Source: JACDET01 sp035568375 (GTDB lineage Bacteria; Patescibacteriota; Microgenomatia; Levybacterales; UBA12049). Taken from it: 43,471 nt of DNA. Within the stretch, counting starts at the first letter, position 1, and the number at the start of each line of letters is the position of its first letter. The position numbers and the translations under genes are program-made. The DNA is taken from the NCBI GenBank assembly GCA_035568375.1, contig DATMOG010000064.1:1-43471 (forward strand), given 5' to 3'. Shown here in pieces: positions 32,407 through 38,886 of the stretch. The notes beneath the pieces are model-generated. The model saw only the letters and a list, made by a program, of their open reading frames with translations, did no database searches and was not told where the DNA came from.

Positions 32407-33184
32407 AAGCAAATTGCGAATTGGTGTTGCTGGGACTTCCGGTTCTGGCAAAACATATTCAGCATTACTTTTAGCAAGTGGTATGACGTCATGGGACAAA
32501 ATCTGCATTATTGATACAGAAAATGGATCAGCAGATTTATATGACAGTCTTGGACAATACAATGTTTTAACGCTTCGCGCACCATTCGCTCCTGAGCGAT
32601 ATATAGAAGCTATCCATGCTGCAGAAGAAGCAGGAATGGAGGTAATAATTATCGACAGCATTTCTCACGAATGGGATGGTGAAGGCGGATGTTTACAAAT
32701 CCAAGAGCAGCTTGGTGGAAAATTCCAAGATTGGGCGAAAGTAACCCCAAGACATCATCGCTTTATTCAAGCAATCCTGCAGTCAAATGCTCATGTTATT
32801 ACATCAGTGAGAAAAAAGCAGGATTACGCGATGATTCAGGAGAATGGCAGGGCAAGAGTCGAGAAAAAAGGACTCAAAGAAATTACAAGAGAAGGATTTG
32901 AGTACGAGCTTACTCTTTCTTTTGACTTGAATCAAAACCACTTGGCTAATACTTCCAAAGACAGAACAAGTATTTTTATGGACAAACCTGAATTTAAGAT
33001 TACTTCTGATACAGGCAAAACCCTAAAAGACTGGGCTGAAAAAGGAATAGAGCCAAAAGTTATAGAGCCAGTAGAACAACCGACTGTTCAAAAGCAAGCA
33101 ACGGAATCTACTGCTTCAGGTAAGTGTGAACTTTGCGGGACAACCAATAAGTATCACAAGAAAGGCTGCCCAAATGCAGTTTAA
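32378..33184 (+). CDS. Phage RecA-like ATPase (Sak4/AAA_24 type)
   Basis: 268 residues. Walker A GTSGSGKT (19-26), Walker B VIIIDS (89-94), and ICIIDTENGSADLY, typical of Sak4-like phage nucleotide-binding proteins that assist single-strand annealing or recombination. A C-terminal zinc-ribbon-like patch CELCGTTNKYHKKGCPN follows a Glu/Pro/Gln-rich linker. The next genes encode a DUF4373 replication protein and others, so this belongs to the phage replication-recombination module. The ATPase call is firm; the precise role is inferred. Confidence 0.82.
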   Translation: MEIRKAQKSKSKLRIGVAGTSGSGKTYSALLLASGMTSWDKICIIDTENGSADLYDSLGQYNVLTLRAPFAPERYIEAIHAAEEAGMEVIIIDSISHEWDGEGGCLQIQEQLGGKFQDWAKVTPRHHRFIQAILQSNAHVITSVRKKQDYAMIQENGRARVEKKGLKEITREGFEYELTLSFDLNQNHLANTSKDRTSIFMDKPEFKITSDTGKTLKDWAEKGIEPKVIEPVEQPTVQKQATESTASGKCELCGTTNKYHKKGCPNAV

Positions 33185-33193
33185 GACTTGCAT

Positions 33194-33223
33194 CTGGCTT
33201 GTAATCGCAAGGTTACAAACCAG
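33194..33223 (+). ncRNA. GNRA-capped RNA hairpin between phage genes
   Basis: CTGG (33194-33197) pairs with CCAG (33220-33223); after one C-A mismatch, TTGTAATC (33199-33206) pairs with GGTTACAA (33211-33218) including one G-U pair, closed by the tetraloop GCAA. It lies 26 bases before ATG 33250 and has no T-run, so it is more likely a regulatory or mRNA-stability element than a terminator. Confidence 0.55.
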
Positions 33224-33249
33224 GTAGAGGTTTTAAAAATATCTGTCCT

Positions 33250-33738
33250 ATGTTAAAGAACGCTGTCCTGTCAATGTGGTACAACAAAAAGTCTTACCCA
33301 CAGGGTAAGTTCTTCTGGGCGGGCAAAAAACCTTACTTTATCGCAAATATAGATGATGCAAAACTTTTTAGAAAATTTAATGGGTATGCTATTTCAAAAA
33401 GACTGCTAGATAAATTCACAGAACTAAAAATCAGAAACCTCATAATTATTTACCGCTTTGTTGAGAGAAATACTATTTATATAACTAATCCCTCTACATT
33501 TAAAACTAAAGGAATCCTCGTTGCTTTTGGTGGGCATAGCCAATATATATTGCCTCTGAAAAATTGGGAAGTGCATAACACAGATTTTAAAGACGATCCA
33601 AAAGATTTACCAGTTGTTGATTTAGAGAAATGGGGAAAAGATGTTGAATATCAGTTTGTCGGCAATACGGCAGTTCCAGTTAAAAAAGAAGAAATTATTG
33701 TAACGCCTATTTCTTTTCAACAAAGTTTATTTTTATGA
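33250..33738 (+). CDS. Phage protein of unknown function
   Basis: 162 residues. No recognised family. Mixed alpha/beta composition; aromatic-rich N-terminus (SMWYNKKSYPQGKFFWAGKK), central IRNLIIIYRFVERNTIYI. No signal peptide, membrane segment or cysteine cluster. It sits between the Sak4-like and DUF4373 genes, and overlaps the latter by ATGA, so a role in phage replication or recombination is possible but unproven. Confidence 0.6.
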   Translation: MLKNAVLSMWYNKKSYPQGKFFWAGKKPYFIANIDDAKLFRKFNGYAISKRLLDKFTELKIRNLIIIYRFVERNTIYITNPSTFKTKGILVAFGGHSQYILPLKNWEVHNTDFKDDPKDLPVVDLEKWGKDVEYQFVGNTAVPVKKEEIIVTPISFQQSLFL

Positions 33739-34556
33739 AATGGTTTAAACACGATACCAATACATTTTCAAATCCAAAAATTGAAATGCTGAAAGAAAAG
33801 CATGGCGTTGCTGGATATGGTGTTTATTTTCAATTAGTAGAACTGATTGCATCTGCAGTAGACAAAGAGAATGTAGATGACTGGGGTTATTTACCGGATG
33901 TCTATTCAATGGAATATTTGGCGAAGAAATTTTGTGTTGATATAAAACTCTTGGAAGAAATATTAGAGACCTGCACTTCATTAAAACTTATTGAAAAAAG
34001 AAAAGACAGAATTTTTTGTCCGAAGGTTTTAAACCGATGCGATGAATTTATTGAGAAAGTAAAACGGAGTATGTCGGGAGATAAAAAGGAGTCAAACGGG
34101 AATAAGTCTAACTCAAATCCCGATTCAATCCCGACTGACTCGGGAGCTAGAACTAAGAAAGAAGAACAAGAACTAGAAGAAGAAACAGAAAAAGAAATAA
34201 ATATAAATACTGGCAAAAGCCCAGAAATTAAAAAATCATTAAACTCGGTAGGAGCAATCTTACAAGACCGATATAAATTCTCTCCACCTGCAAGCAACGG
34301 AATAACAAAACAGTGGCAAGACAAAGCATTTCGCTATGCTGAGATGCTTCACGTTGACTTAACTGACCAATTAAAACCCCGATGGTTAAAAGTGTTCAAA
34401 CAAGCAGATTTAGGTCGTAAAACAAGCAATTTAGAACAAGCATATTCTTACCTGATTGACTACCCTCACCCTCTTACCAATGAGGAAAAGGTTAAATACT
34501 TTTTTTACATTTACGAAAACGGATTGCAGAAGAATTTTAATATAAAACAGCTCTGA
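33735..34556 (+). CDS. DUF4373 phage replication initiator-like protein
   Basis: 273 residues. The N-terminal domain (MKWFKHDTNTFSNPKIEML, then HGVAGYGVYFQLVELIA) is the DUF4373 / Lin1244-type replisome-organiser winged helix found at the start of many phage replication proteins. A polar linker (about residues 118-165) rich in Ser, Asn, Glu and Lys follows, then a helical C-terminal domain that may contact a helicase or loader. It overlaps the previous gene by four bases. Likely binds the phage origin; no iterons are seen. Confidence 0.82.
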   Translation: MKWFKHDTNTFSNPKIEMLKEKHGVAGYGVYFQLVELIASAVDKENVDDWGYLPDVYSMEYLAKKFCVDIKLLEEILETCTSLKLIEKRKDRIFCPKVLNRCDEFIEKVKRSMSGDKKESNGNKSNSNPDSIPTDSGARTKKEEQELEEETEKEININTGKSPEIKKSLNSVGAILQDRYKFSPPASNGITKQWQDKAFRYAEMLHVDLTDQLKPRWLKVFKQADLGRKTSNLEQAYSYLIDYPHPLTNEEKVKYFFYIYENGLQKNFNIKQL

Positions 34557-34648
34557 GTTTTTCCCTGTGCAAGGGGATTACTGGCTGAAGGTTGTAGGGA
34601 AACTTTTTCTACACGCTGCTGGTGATCTTCCCGCAGAAGGAAAAAACA
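34557..34648 (+). ncRNA. Structured 5' leader before the zinc-ribbon peptide gene
   Basis: TTTTTCC (34558-34564) can pair with GGAAAAA (34639-34645), which would hide the Shine-Dalgarno GGA of the next gene. Alternatively TTTCCCT (34560-34566) can pair with AGGGAAA (34596-34602). Local stems CCCT/AGGG (34563-34575) and TGTAG/CTACA (34593-34613) are also possible. Mutually exclusive pairings suggest a regulatory leader; no known riboswitch is recognised. Confidence 0.35.
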
Positions 34649-34768
34649 ATGAAGATTTTAATTGCGATCATATGGTTTTTACAAGGGAAATCAACTTGCT
34701 GTGGTGCAGAGGTTGAAGTCTATAGCTGGAAAAAGGCATTTTGTACAGAATGTGGAAAGAAAAACTAA
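34649..34768 (+). CDS. 39-residue zinc-ribbon phage peptide
   Basis: MKILIAIIWFLQGKSTCCGA, then a short strand and FCTECGKKN. The CC(G) pair and CxxC pair spaced by about 15 residues match a small zinc ribbon of the kind common in phage genomes. AGAAGGA lies 7 bases before the ATG, a good ribosome-binding site. It overlaps a longer open frame in another register, whose N-terminal part is therefore probably not translated. Function unknown. Confidence 0.6.
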   Translation: MKILIAIIWFLQGKSTCCGAEVEVYSWKKAFCTECGKKN

Positions 34769-34817
34769 ACGAATACCAACGATAAAAGTATATGTGCAGC
34801 ATGTTTCTTTAGAAACT

Positions 34818-35063
34818 ATGCAGGATGCTGGGTGGGAATTAGGTGATGATGGCTTTCAGTCAGAAGATGCAGCAAGTTTTATTCAAAGTGATTGGATATT
34901 TAAATGTTTAACGAAAAGACAACGGGAAGTAGCAACCTGTCTTGCTGAAGGATATACAAGACGAGAAACAGCTGAAAAGTTACATGTTTCTCAGCAAGCA
35001 ATACATCAAATAGTTCCAAGAATGAGAGATCGCATAAGGGTAAAAGGCAAGGTAACCTGGTAG
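34818..35063 (+). CDS. Phage HTH protein, LuxR/sigma-region-4-like
   Basis: 81 residues from MQDAGWELGDD; the start is uncertain (GTG 34794 is an alternative, and the frame is open back to 34662, over the zinc-ribbon gene). The C-terminal half holds a clear HTH: LTKRQREVATCLAEGYTR, then RETAEKLHVSQQAIHQIV, the pattern of sigma region 4 and LuxR-type recognition helices. It is a candidate activator of phage middle or late genes such as those behind the conserved element at 38847 and 40946. Confidence 0.65.
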   Translation: MQDAGWELGDDGFQSEDAASFIQSDWIFKCLTKRQREVATCLAEGYTRRETAEKLHVSQQAIHQIVPRMRDRIRVKGKVTW

Positions 35064-35065
35064 TA

Positions 35066-35269
35066 ATGAAAAATGATATGGAATTAACATTAACAAAAAA
35101 TATTGTGTATTTATATTTTCTAATGAATCCTGGAGCGAAGCCGAGATCAATTTTTATGAAATGGTATAAGCATTCAGTATTAGGTGATTATACTAGACCG
35201 GAACTTAGCAGATTAAGGAGGTGGGTAGCAGAATTTAATCAAGAAATATATGGAAATCAAATTAGTTGA
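35066..35269 (+). CDS. Small phage protein of unknown function
   Basis: 67 residues. Basic and aromatic (IFMKWYKHSVLG, LSRLRRWVAEFNQEIYG); no recognised family. It begins two bases after the HTH gene and overlaps the ParB-like gene by 20 bases, which supports it being translated. A second in-frame ATG at 35078 could also be the start. Confidence 0.45.
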   Translation: MKNDMELTLTKNIVYLYFLMNPGAKPRSIFMKWYKHSVLGDYTRPELSRLRRWVAEFNQEIYGNQIS

Positions 35270-35753
35270 AATAAATACATTAAAAGAATTTGATAAGAAT
35301 CCTCGCAATATTACTGAGGAAGGAATGACGCGGTTGAAAAAACAAATACAAAAGCTTGGTCAATATAAGCCACTTGTTATTACTGCAGACGGAATTGTAT
35401 TAGGCGGCAACATGAGATTTCGAGCATTGAAAGAGATGGGTATTGAAAAAGTTTGGGTGTCAGTTGTCAAACCAAAAGATAATAACGAAATGCTTGAATA
35501 TACTTTTTCAGACAATGATCGAGCTGGCTTTTATGATGAAGATTTATTGGAAAAGTTATTGCCTGAGTTTTCATTGGATTGGTCTGAATATGCGGTAGAT
35601 ACATTAGAGCCGATCCTTATAAATGATTTGTTTAGCAAGACTCAGGAAAATTTTGACGGGAAGAATAAGGAAGTTGATTCAAATAACTTAGACAGTGATT
35701 TAAATGCACAATGTCCAAGATGCGGTTTTCAATTTAAACATGAATCAGCATAA
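35250..35753 (+). CDS. ParB-like (ParB/sulfiredoxin fold) phage protein
   Basis: 167 residues. The N-terminal ParB-like domain is clear: VEINTLKEFDKNPRNITEEG, then IQKLGQYKPLVITADGIVLGGNMRFRALKEMG, where GGNMRFRA is the conserved GxxR motif. No HTH DNA-binding domain follows, so this is not a chromosome-partition ParB. A CPRCGFQF zinc knuckle (one CxxC) ends the protein. In phages such domains often accompany DNA methyltransferases, as here; they may act as nuclease or NTP-binding partners. The role is inferred. Confidence 0.8.
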   Translation: MEIKLVEINTLKEFDKNPRNITEEGMTRLKKQIQKLGQYKPLVITADGIVLGGNMRFRALKEMGIEKVWVSVVKPKDNNEMLEYTFSDNDRAGFYDEDLLEKLLPEFSLDWSEYAVDTLEPILINDLFSKTQENFDGKNKEVDSNNLDSDLNAQCPRCGFQFKHESA

Positions 35754-36786
35754 GTTTCCTTACAGATGGTATTTAAAAGACGGGTATCCGGCAAAGGAAA
35801 TAGATCATCATAAATCGACTGTTCTTACAACATTTGCTTGCGGTGGTGGTTCTTCAATGGGTTACAAGCTTGCCGGTTATGAAGTTATCGGTTGTAATGA
35901 AATTGATCCGGAGATGATGAAGCTTTACGAAGCAAATCATCACCCTAAGCATAGCTATTTGGAAGACATACGAACATTCAAAAACAGAACCGATTTACCA
36001 GAAGAATTTTACAAGCTTGATGTTTTAGATGGTTCTCCACCCTGCTCTGTTTTTAGTATTGCTGGACAGCGAGAGGACGCTTGGGGTAAAGAAAAGAAGT
36101 TTCGGGAAGGACAGGCAGAGCAAACATTAGACGATCTATTTTTTGAATTTATAGACTTGGCTAAAAAACTTCAGCCAAAAACAATAATTGCTGAAAATGT
36201 CAGAGGTCTATTATTTGGGAACGCAAAAGGGTACATGCTAGAGATTATTAATAGATTTACTGAAGCAGGATATATCACTCAGCTTTTCTTGCTGAATGCA
36301 GCAACAATGGGAGTTCCACAAGCAAGAGAACGGGTATTTATTATTGGCAAAAGAAGAGATTTAACATTGCCGCAGCTTAAGCTTTCATTTAATGAATTAT
36401 CTATCCCCTTTTACGAAATAAAAACAAATGGCGAAGATGCAAAACGATTAACAGGCAAAGAGTTAATGCTTTGGAAGAAAAGGAAACGAGGAGATTTAAC
36501 TCTCAGCGATGTAAATACCCGACAGTTTAACAAACGAAGTATGTTTACTCACAGGTTTATCTATAACGATAAAGTTTTAAGAACGATTATTGCCGGTGAT
36601 CACAATATGCTTTTTACAGAACCGCGTATGCTCAGCTCAGAAGAATATATGCTGGGTAGTACGTTTCCGCTGGATTATAACTTTCTTGGAATGAAAGTTC
36701 CCTATATTGTCGGTATGTCCGTACCGCCAATTATGATGGCGCAAGTAGCACAAAATGTATATTACCAGTGGTTAAGAACAATATAA
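35740..36786 (+). CDS. Phage DNA (cytosine-5) methyltransferase
   Basis: 348 residues from MNQHKFPYRW (an in-frame ATG at 35704 is possible). Methylates C5 of cytosine in DNA. Motif I TTFACGGGSSMGYKLAG, motif IV DGSPPCSVFS with catalytic Cys102, motif VI IIAENVRG, motif VIII QARERVFIIGKR and a C-terminal motif X-like AQNVYYQWL. The variable region between VIII and IX is short. No cognate restriction enzyme is nearby, so it is probably a solitary phage enzyme that evades host restriction or marks packaging DNA. Confidence 0.9.
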   Translation: MNQHKFPYRWYLKDGYPAKEIDHHKSTVLTTFACGGGSSMGYKLAGYEVIGCNEIDPEMMKLYEANHHPKHSYLEDIRTFKNRTDLPEEFYKLDVLDGSPPCSVFSIAGQREDAWGKEKKFREGQAEQTLDDLFFEFIDLAKKLQPKTIIAENVRGLLFGNAKGYMLEIINRFTEAGYITQLFLLNAATMGVPQARERVFIIGKRRDLTLPQLKLSFNELSIPFYEIKTNGEDAKRLTGKELMLWKKRKRGDLTLSDVNTRQFNKRSMFTHRFIYNDKVLRTIIAGDHNMLFTEPRMLSSEEYMLGSTFPLDYNFLGMKVPYIVGMSVPPIMMAQVAQNVYYQWLRTI

Positions 36787-36792
36787 TCAGGC

Positions 36793-37281
36793 ATGACAGA
36801 CGAACAAAACGAACAAAACGAACACAGTGAAAATTTGTTAGGGAGTCAAAATCCTTATGATCTGCTGGATGAATTTGGGAAAAATATTGTTGATTTACGA
36901 CTGGAAGGATGGAAATATAAACGACTTGAACCTGTAGCTAAGGCAAAGGAAGGAACGCTTCGGCAATGGTTCATGGTAAGCGGTAAATATCACAATGCTT
37001 ATAAATGGAGAAAAGATCAGATTGTTAAGGAGGCACTTGAAGATTTTGACGAAGCAGAATTTCACCTTAAACAGGGTGTCGCAGATGCAATCGTAGTTTT
37101 AAAAGCAGAAATTGCTAGAAAGAATTGGAGAGCATCAGTAGCGCTGCTTAAGATGGTTGGATTCAATGTCCAAAAAGTGATCAATGAAGCTGATAATGAG
37201 GAAGTACAGTTCCTCAAAGACTTAATAAAAGAATATGAGCAATTATCAAAAGATAGAAGAACTAATCGTACAAACTCCTAA
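36793..37281 (+). CDS. Phage terminase small subunit-like protein
   Basis: 162 residues. Begins with a short repeat, EQNEQNEH, encoded by the 9-base repeat GAACAAAAC. The middle (VDLRLEGWKYKRLEPVAKAKEGTLRQWF) resembles an N-terminal HTH of TerS proteins, followed by a helical oligomerisation region. Sequence similarity is weak; the call depends on the position directly upstream of, and overlapping by 47 bases, the large terminase gene. TerS recognises phage DNA and stimulates packaging. Confidence 0.65.
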   Translation: MTDEQNEQNEHSENLLGSQNPYDLLDEFGKNIVDLRLEGWKYKRLEPVAKAKEGTLRQWFMVSGKYHNAYKWRKDQIVKEALEDFDEAEFHLKQGVADAIVVLKAEIARKNWRASVALLKMVGFNVQKVINEADNEEVQFLKDLIKEYEQLSKDRRTNRTNS

Positions 37282-38638
37282 GCTATTTAAAATCAATGGC
37301 AATCCTGCTGTATTTTCTCCAAATCAGCAGAAAATCTTTAATTTAATCGTTGGTCAGCAATATCCGCGCTGTCAGATCATAGCACCCACTCAGTATGGAA
37401 AATCTTTAACTGTTGCTTTAGCTATCCTTATGAGGACTGCATTAATAGGTGACAGATTCACCATACTTGCACCATCCGAAAAGAAAGCTTCAATTATCAT
37501 GGAGTATGTAATTGATCACTGCTTTGACAGCCCATTATTTCTGAACCGTCTTGAGCTTGAGCCAAATGTAACGCTAGACAGATTGCGGCGTGAACGGTCC
37601 AGGAATCACTTAACATTTATAGGTAATGGCGGAGTGCAGATATTAACACTGGATGCCAGGAACAGTAAGCGAAGTATTGAAGCTGCATTAGGCTTTGGTG
37701 GCAATAGACTTATTCTTGATGAAAGCTCACTTATTGATGATCCGTTATATGCCACAGTCAAAAGGATGCTTGGTGGCTATAAATATAAGGATACATTCTT
37801 GCTTGAGATAGGAAACCCATTTTATAGAAACCATTTCTATAGAACTTGGCATGATGACAATTACAACAAGATTTTTATTGACTATAATGTTGGACTTGCA
37901 GAAGGTCGATATTCTCCAGAGTTTATTGAAGAAATGCGAAATGAAGCATTCTTTGACGTGTTTTATGAGTGTAGATTCCCAGACGAAGACACGATTGATT
38001 CAAAAGGTTATCGACAACTTATTACCACAGAAGAATTAGAAGCTACTTTTGTAGGCACACTTGAGATAGATAAAAATAAACGCTTAAAGCTCGGTGTTGA
38101 TGTTGCAGGTGGTGGTGACTATAACGTATTTACACTAAGACAAGGCGATCAGACGTGGGTAGAGAGCACCAATAGGTCAAATGACACAATGACTAATGTA
38201 AATGAAGTGGTGAGGCTTATAGACGAATACACACTGACTATGAATGGCGAAAAAAAGAGATTACTACTACCGGAAGAAGTCTATATTGATGACATAGGCA
38301 TTGGTCGCGGTGTTACTGATAGACTTATCGAAATGGGCTATAACATCAATGGCATTAGTGTGGGTGAAACACCGCAAGATAAAACAAAGTATAAAAATGT
38401 TAAAGCAGAAAACTACTGGCTTGCTCAACAATGGGTAAAAGCAGGCGGTAAAATACTCAAGCGCAATGAGTGGCAACAATTAACATGGATAAAATATAAA
38501 GTTTCAACTGATAAAGTACTACAAATTGAACCAAAACAAGAATTGAAGCAACGTAATGGCAAATCACCTGATTTTGCGGAAGCATTTATGCTTACATTCT
38601 CTGCTCCAAAACCTCAGCCTAATATACGATTGCTATAG
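37235..38638 (+). CDS. Phage terminase large subunit
   Basis: 467 residues. Packaging motor with ATPase and nuclease domains. Walker A-like APTQYGKS (50-57), Walker B-like RLILDESSLIDD, then the RNase H-like nuclease: first acidic strand KLGVDVAGGGDYNVF, second EVYIDDIGIGRGVTDRL, and the final acidic site SPDFAEAFML. The domain order and size match standard tailed-phage TerL. Its stop codon abuts the stop of a minus-strand small ORF. Confidence 0.92.
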   Translation: MSNYQKIEELIVQTPKLFKINGNPAVFSPNQQKIFNLIVGQQYPRCQIIAPTQYGKSLTVALAILMRTALIGDRFTILAPSEKKASIIMEYVIDHCFDSPLFLNRLELEPNVTLDRLRRERSRNHLTFIGNGGVQILTLDARNSKRSIEAALGFGGNRLILDESSLIDDPLYATVKRMLGGYKYKDTFLLEIGNPFYRNHFYRTWHDDNYNKIFIDYNVGLAEGRYSPEFIEEMRNEAFFDVFYECRFPDEDTIDSKGYRQLITTEELEATFVGTLEIDKNKRLKLGVDVAGGGDYNVFTLRQGDQTWVESTNRSNDTMTNVNEVVRLIDEYTLTMNGEKKRLLLPEEVYIDDIGIGRGVTDRLIEMGYNINGISVGETPQDKTKYKNVKAENYWLAQQWVKAGGKILKRNEWQQLTWIKYKVSTDKVLQIEPKQELKQRNGKSPDFAEAFMLTFSAPKPQPNIRLL

Positions 38639-38773
38639 CTACTTTCCTTTATGTTCTTTTAAGTACACTTTTTCAAGTTCTTTTCTTACCTGCTTCATTA
38701 ATAACTCAATTTTTTCTAAAGACTTCATAATTTTCAGTTTGGTCTCAAAGGGGATTGTTTGTTTCTTTGACAT
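38639..38773 (-). CDS. 44-residue antisense ORF between terL and portal
   Basis: MSKKQTIPFETKLKIMKSLE, then a helical, heptad-like part (KIELLMKQVRKELEKVYLKE). It is the only gene-like frame on the minus strand in the phage part, ending exactly beside the terL stop. A TATTAT box (minus strand) ends 8 bases before its ATG, similar to host leaderless starts. It might be a moron gene or a regulator. Length alone does not prove coding; amphipathic composition and promoter geometry are the support. Confidence 0.45.
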   Translation of the reverse strand: MSKKQTIPFETKLKIMKSLEKIELLMKQVRKELEKVYLKEHKGK

Positions 38774-38846
38774 ACAGAGAGATAATAGCGTGTTTAAATT
38801 ATCTCGTCTGCGTCCAATATGTGAGAGAAGAATTAACTGACAAATT

Positions 38847-38884
38847 GTATAAGAAATGCACTATAGCTCAATAGAATTGGATAG
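38847..38884 (+). promoter_or_regulatory. Conserved 38-bp phage element, copy A (upstream of portal)
   Basis: GTATAAGAAA, ten variable bases, then CTCAATAGAATTGGATAG. Matches copy B (40946-40983) at 29 of 38 positions without gaps. TAGAAT inside it could be a -10, with TATAAG 18 bases upstream in the -35 place. It ends two bases before the portal ATG. Confidence 0.7.
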
Positions 38885-38886
38885 CT

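Noticed and set aside
34662..34817. Longer N-terminus of the phage HTH protein from TTG 34662
   Set aside because: It overlaps the zinc-ribbon ORF that has its own ribosome-binding site; the extension is low in recognisable structure.
36804..36827. Short tandem repeat GAACAAAAC at the start of the terminase small subunit
   Set aside because: Just over two units, in frame, encoding EQN repeats; probably ordinary low-complexity coding sequence.
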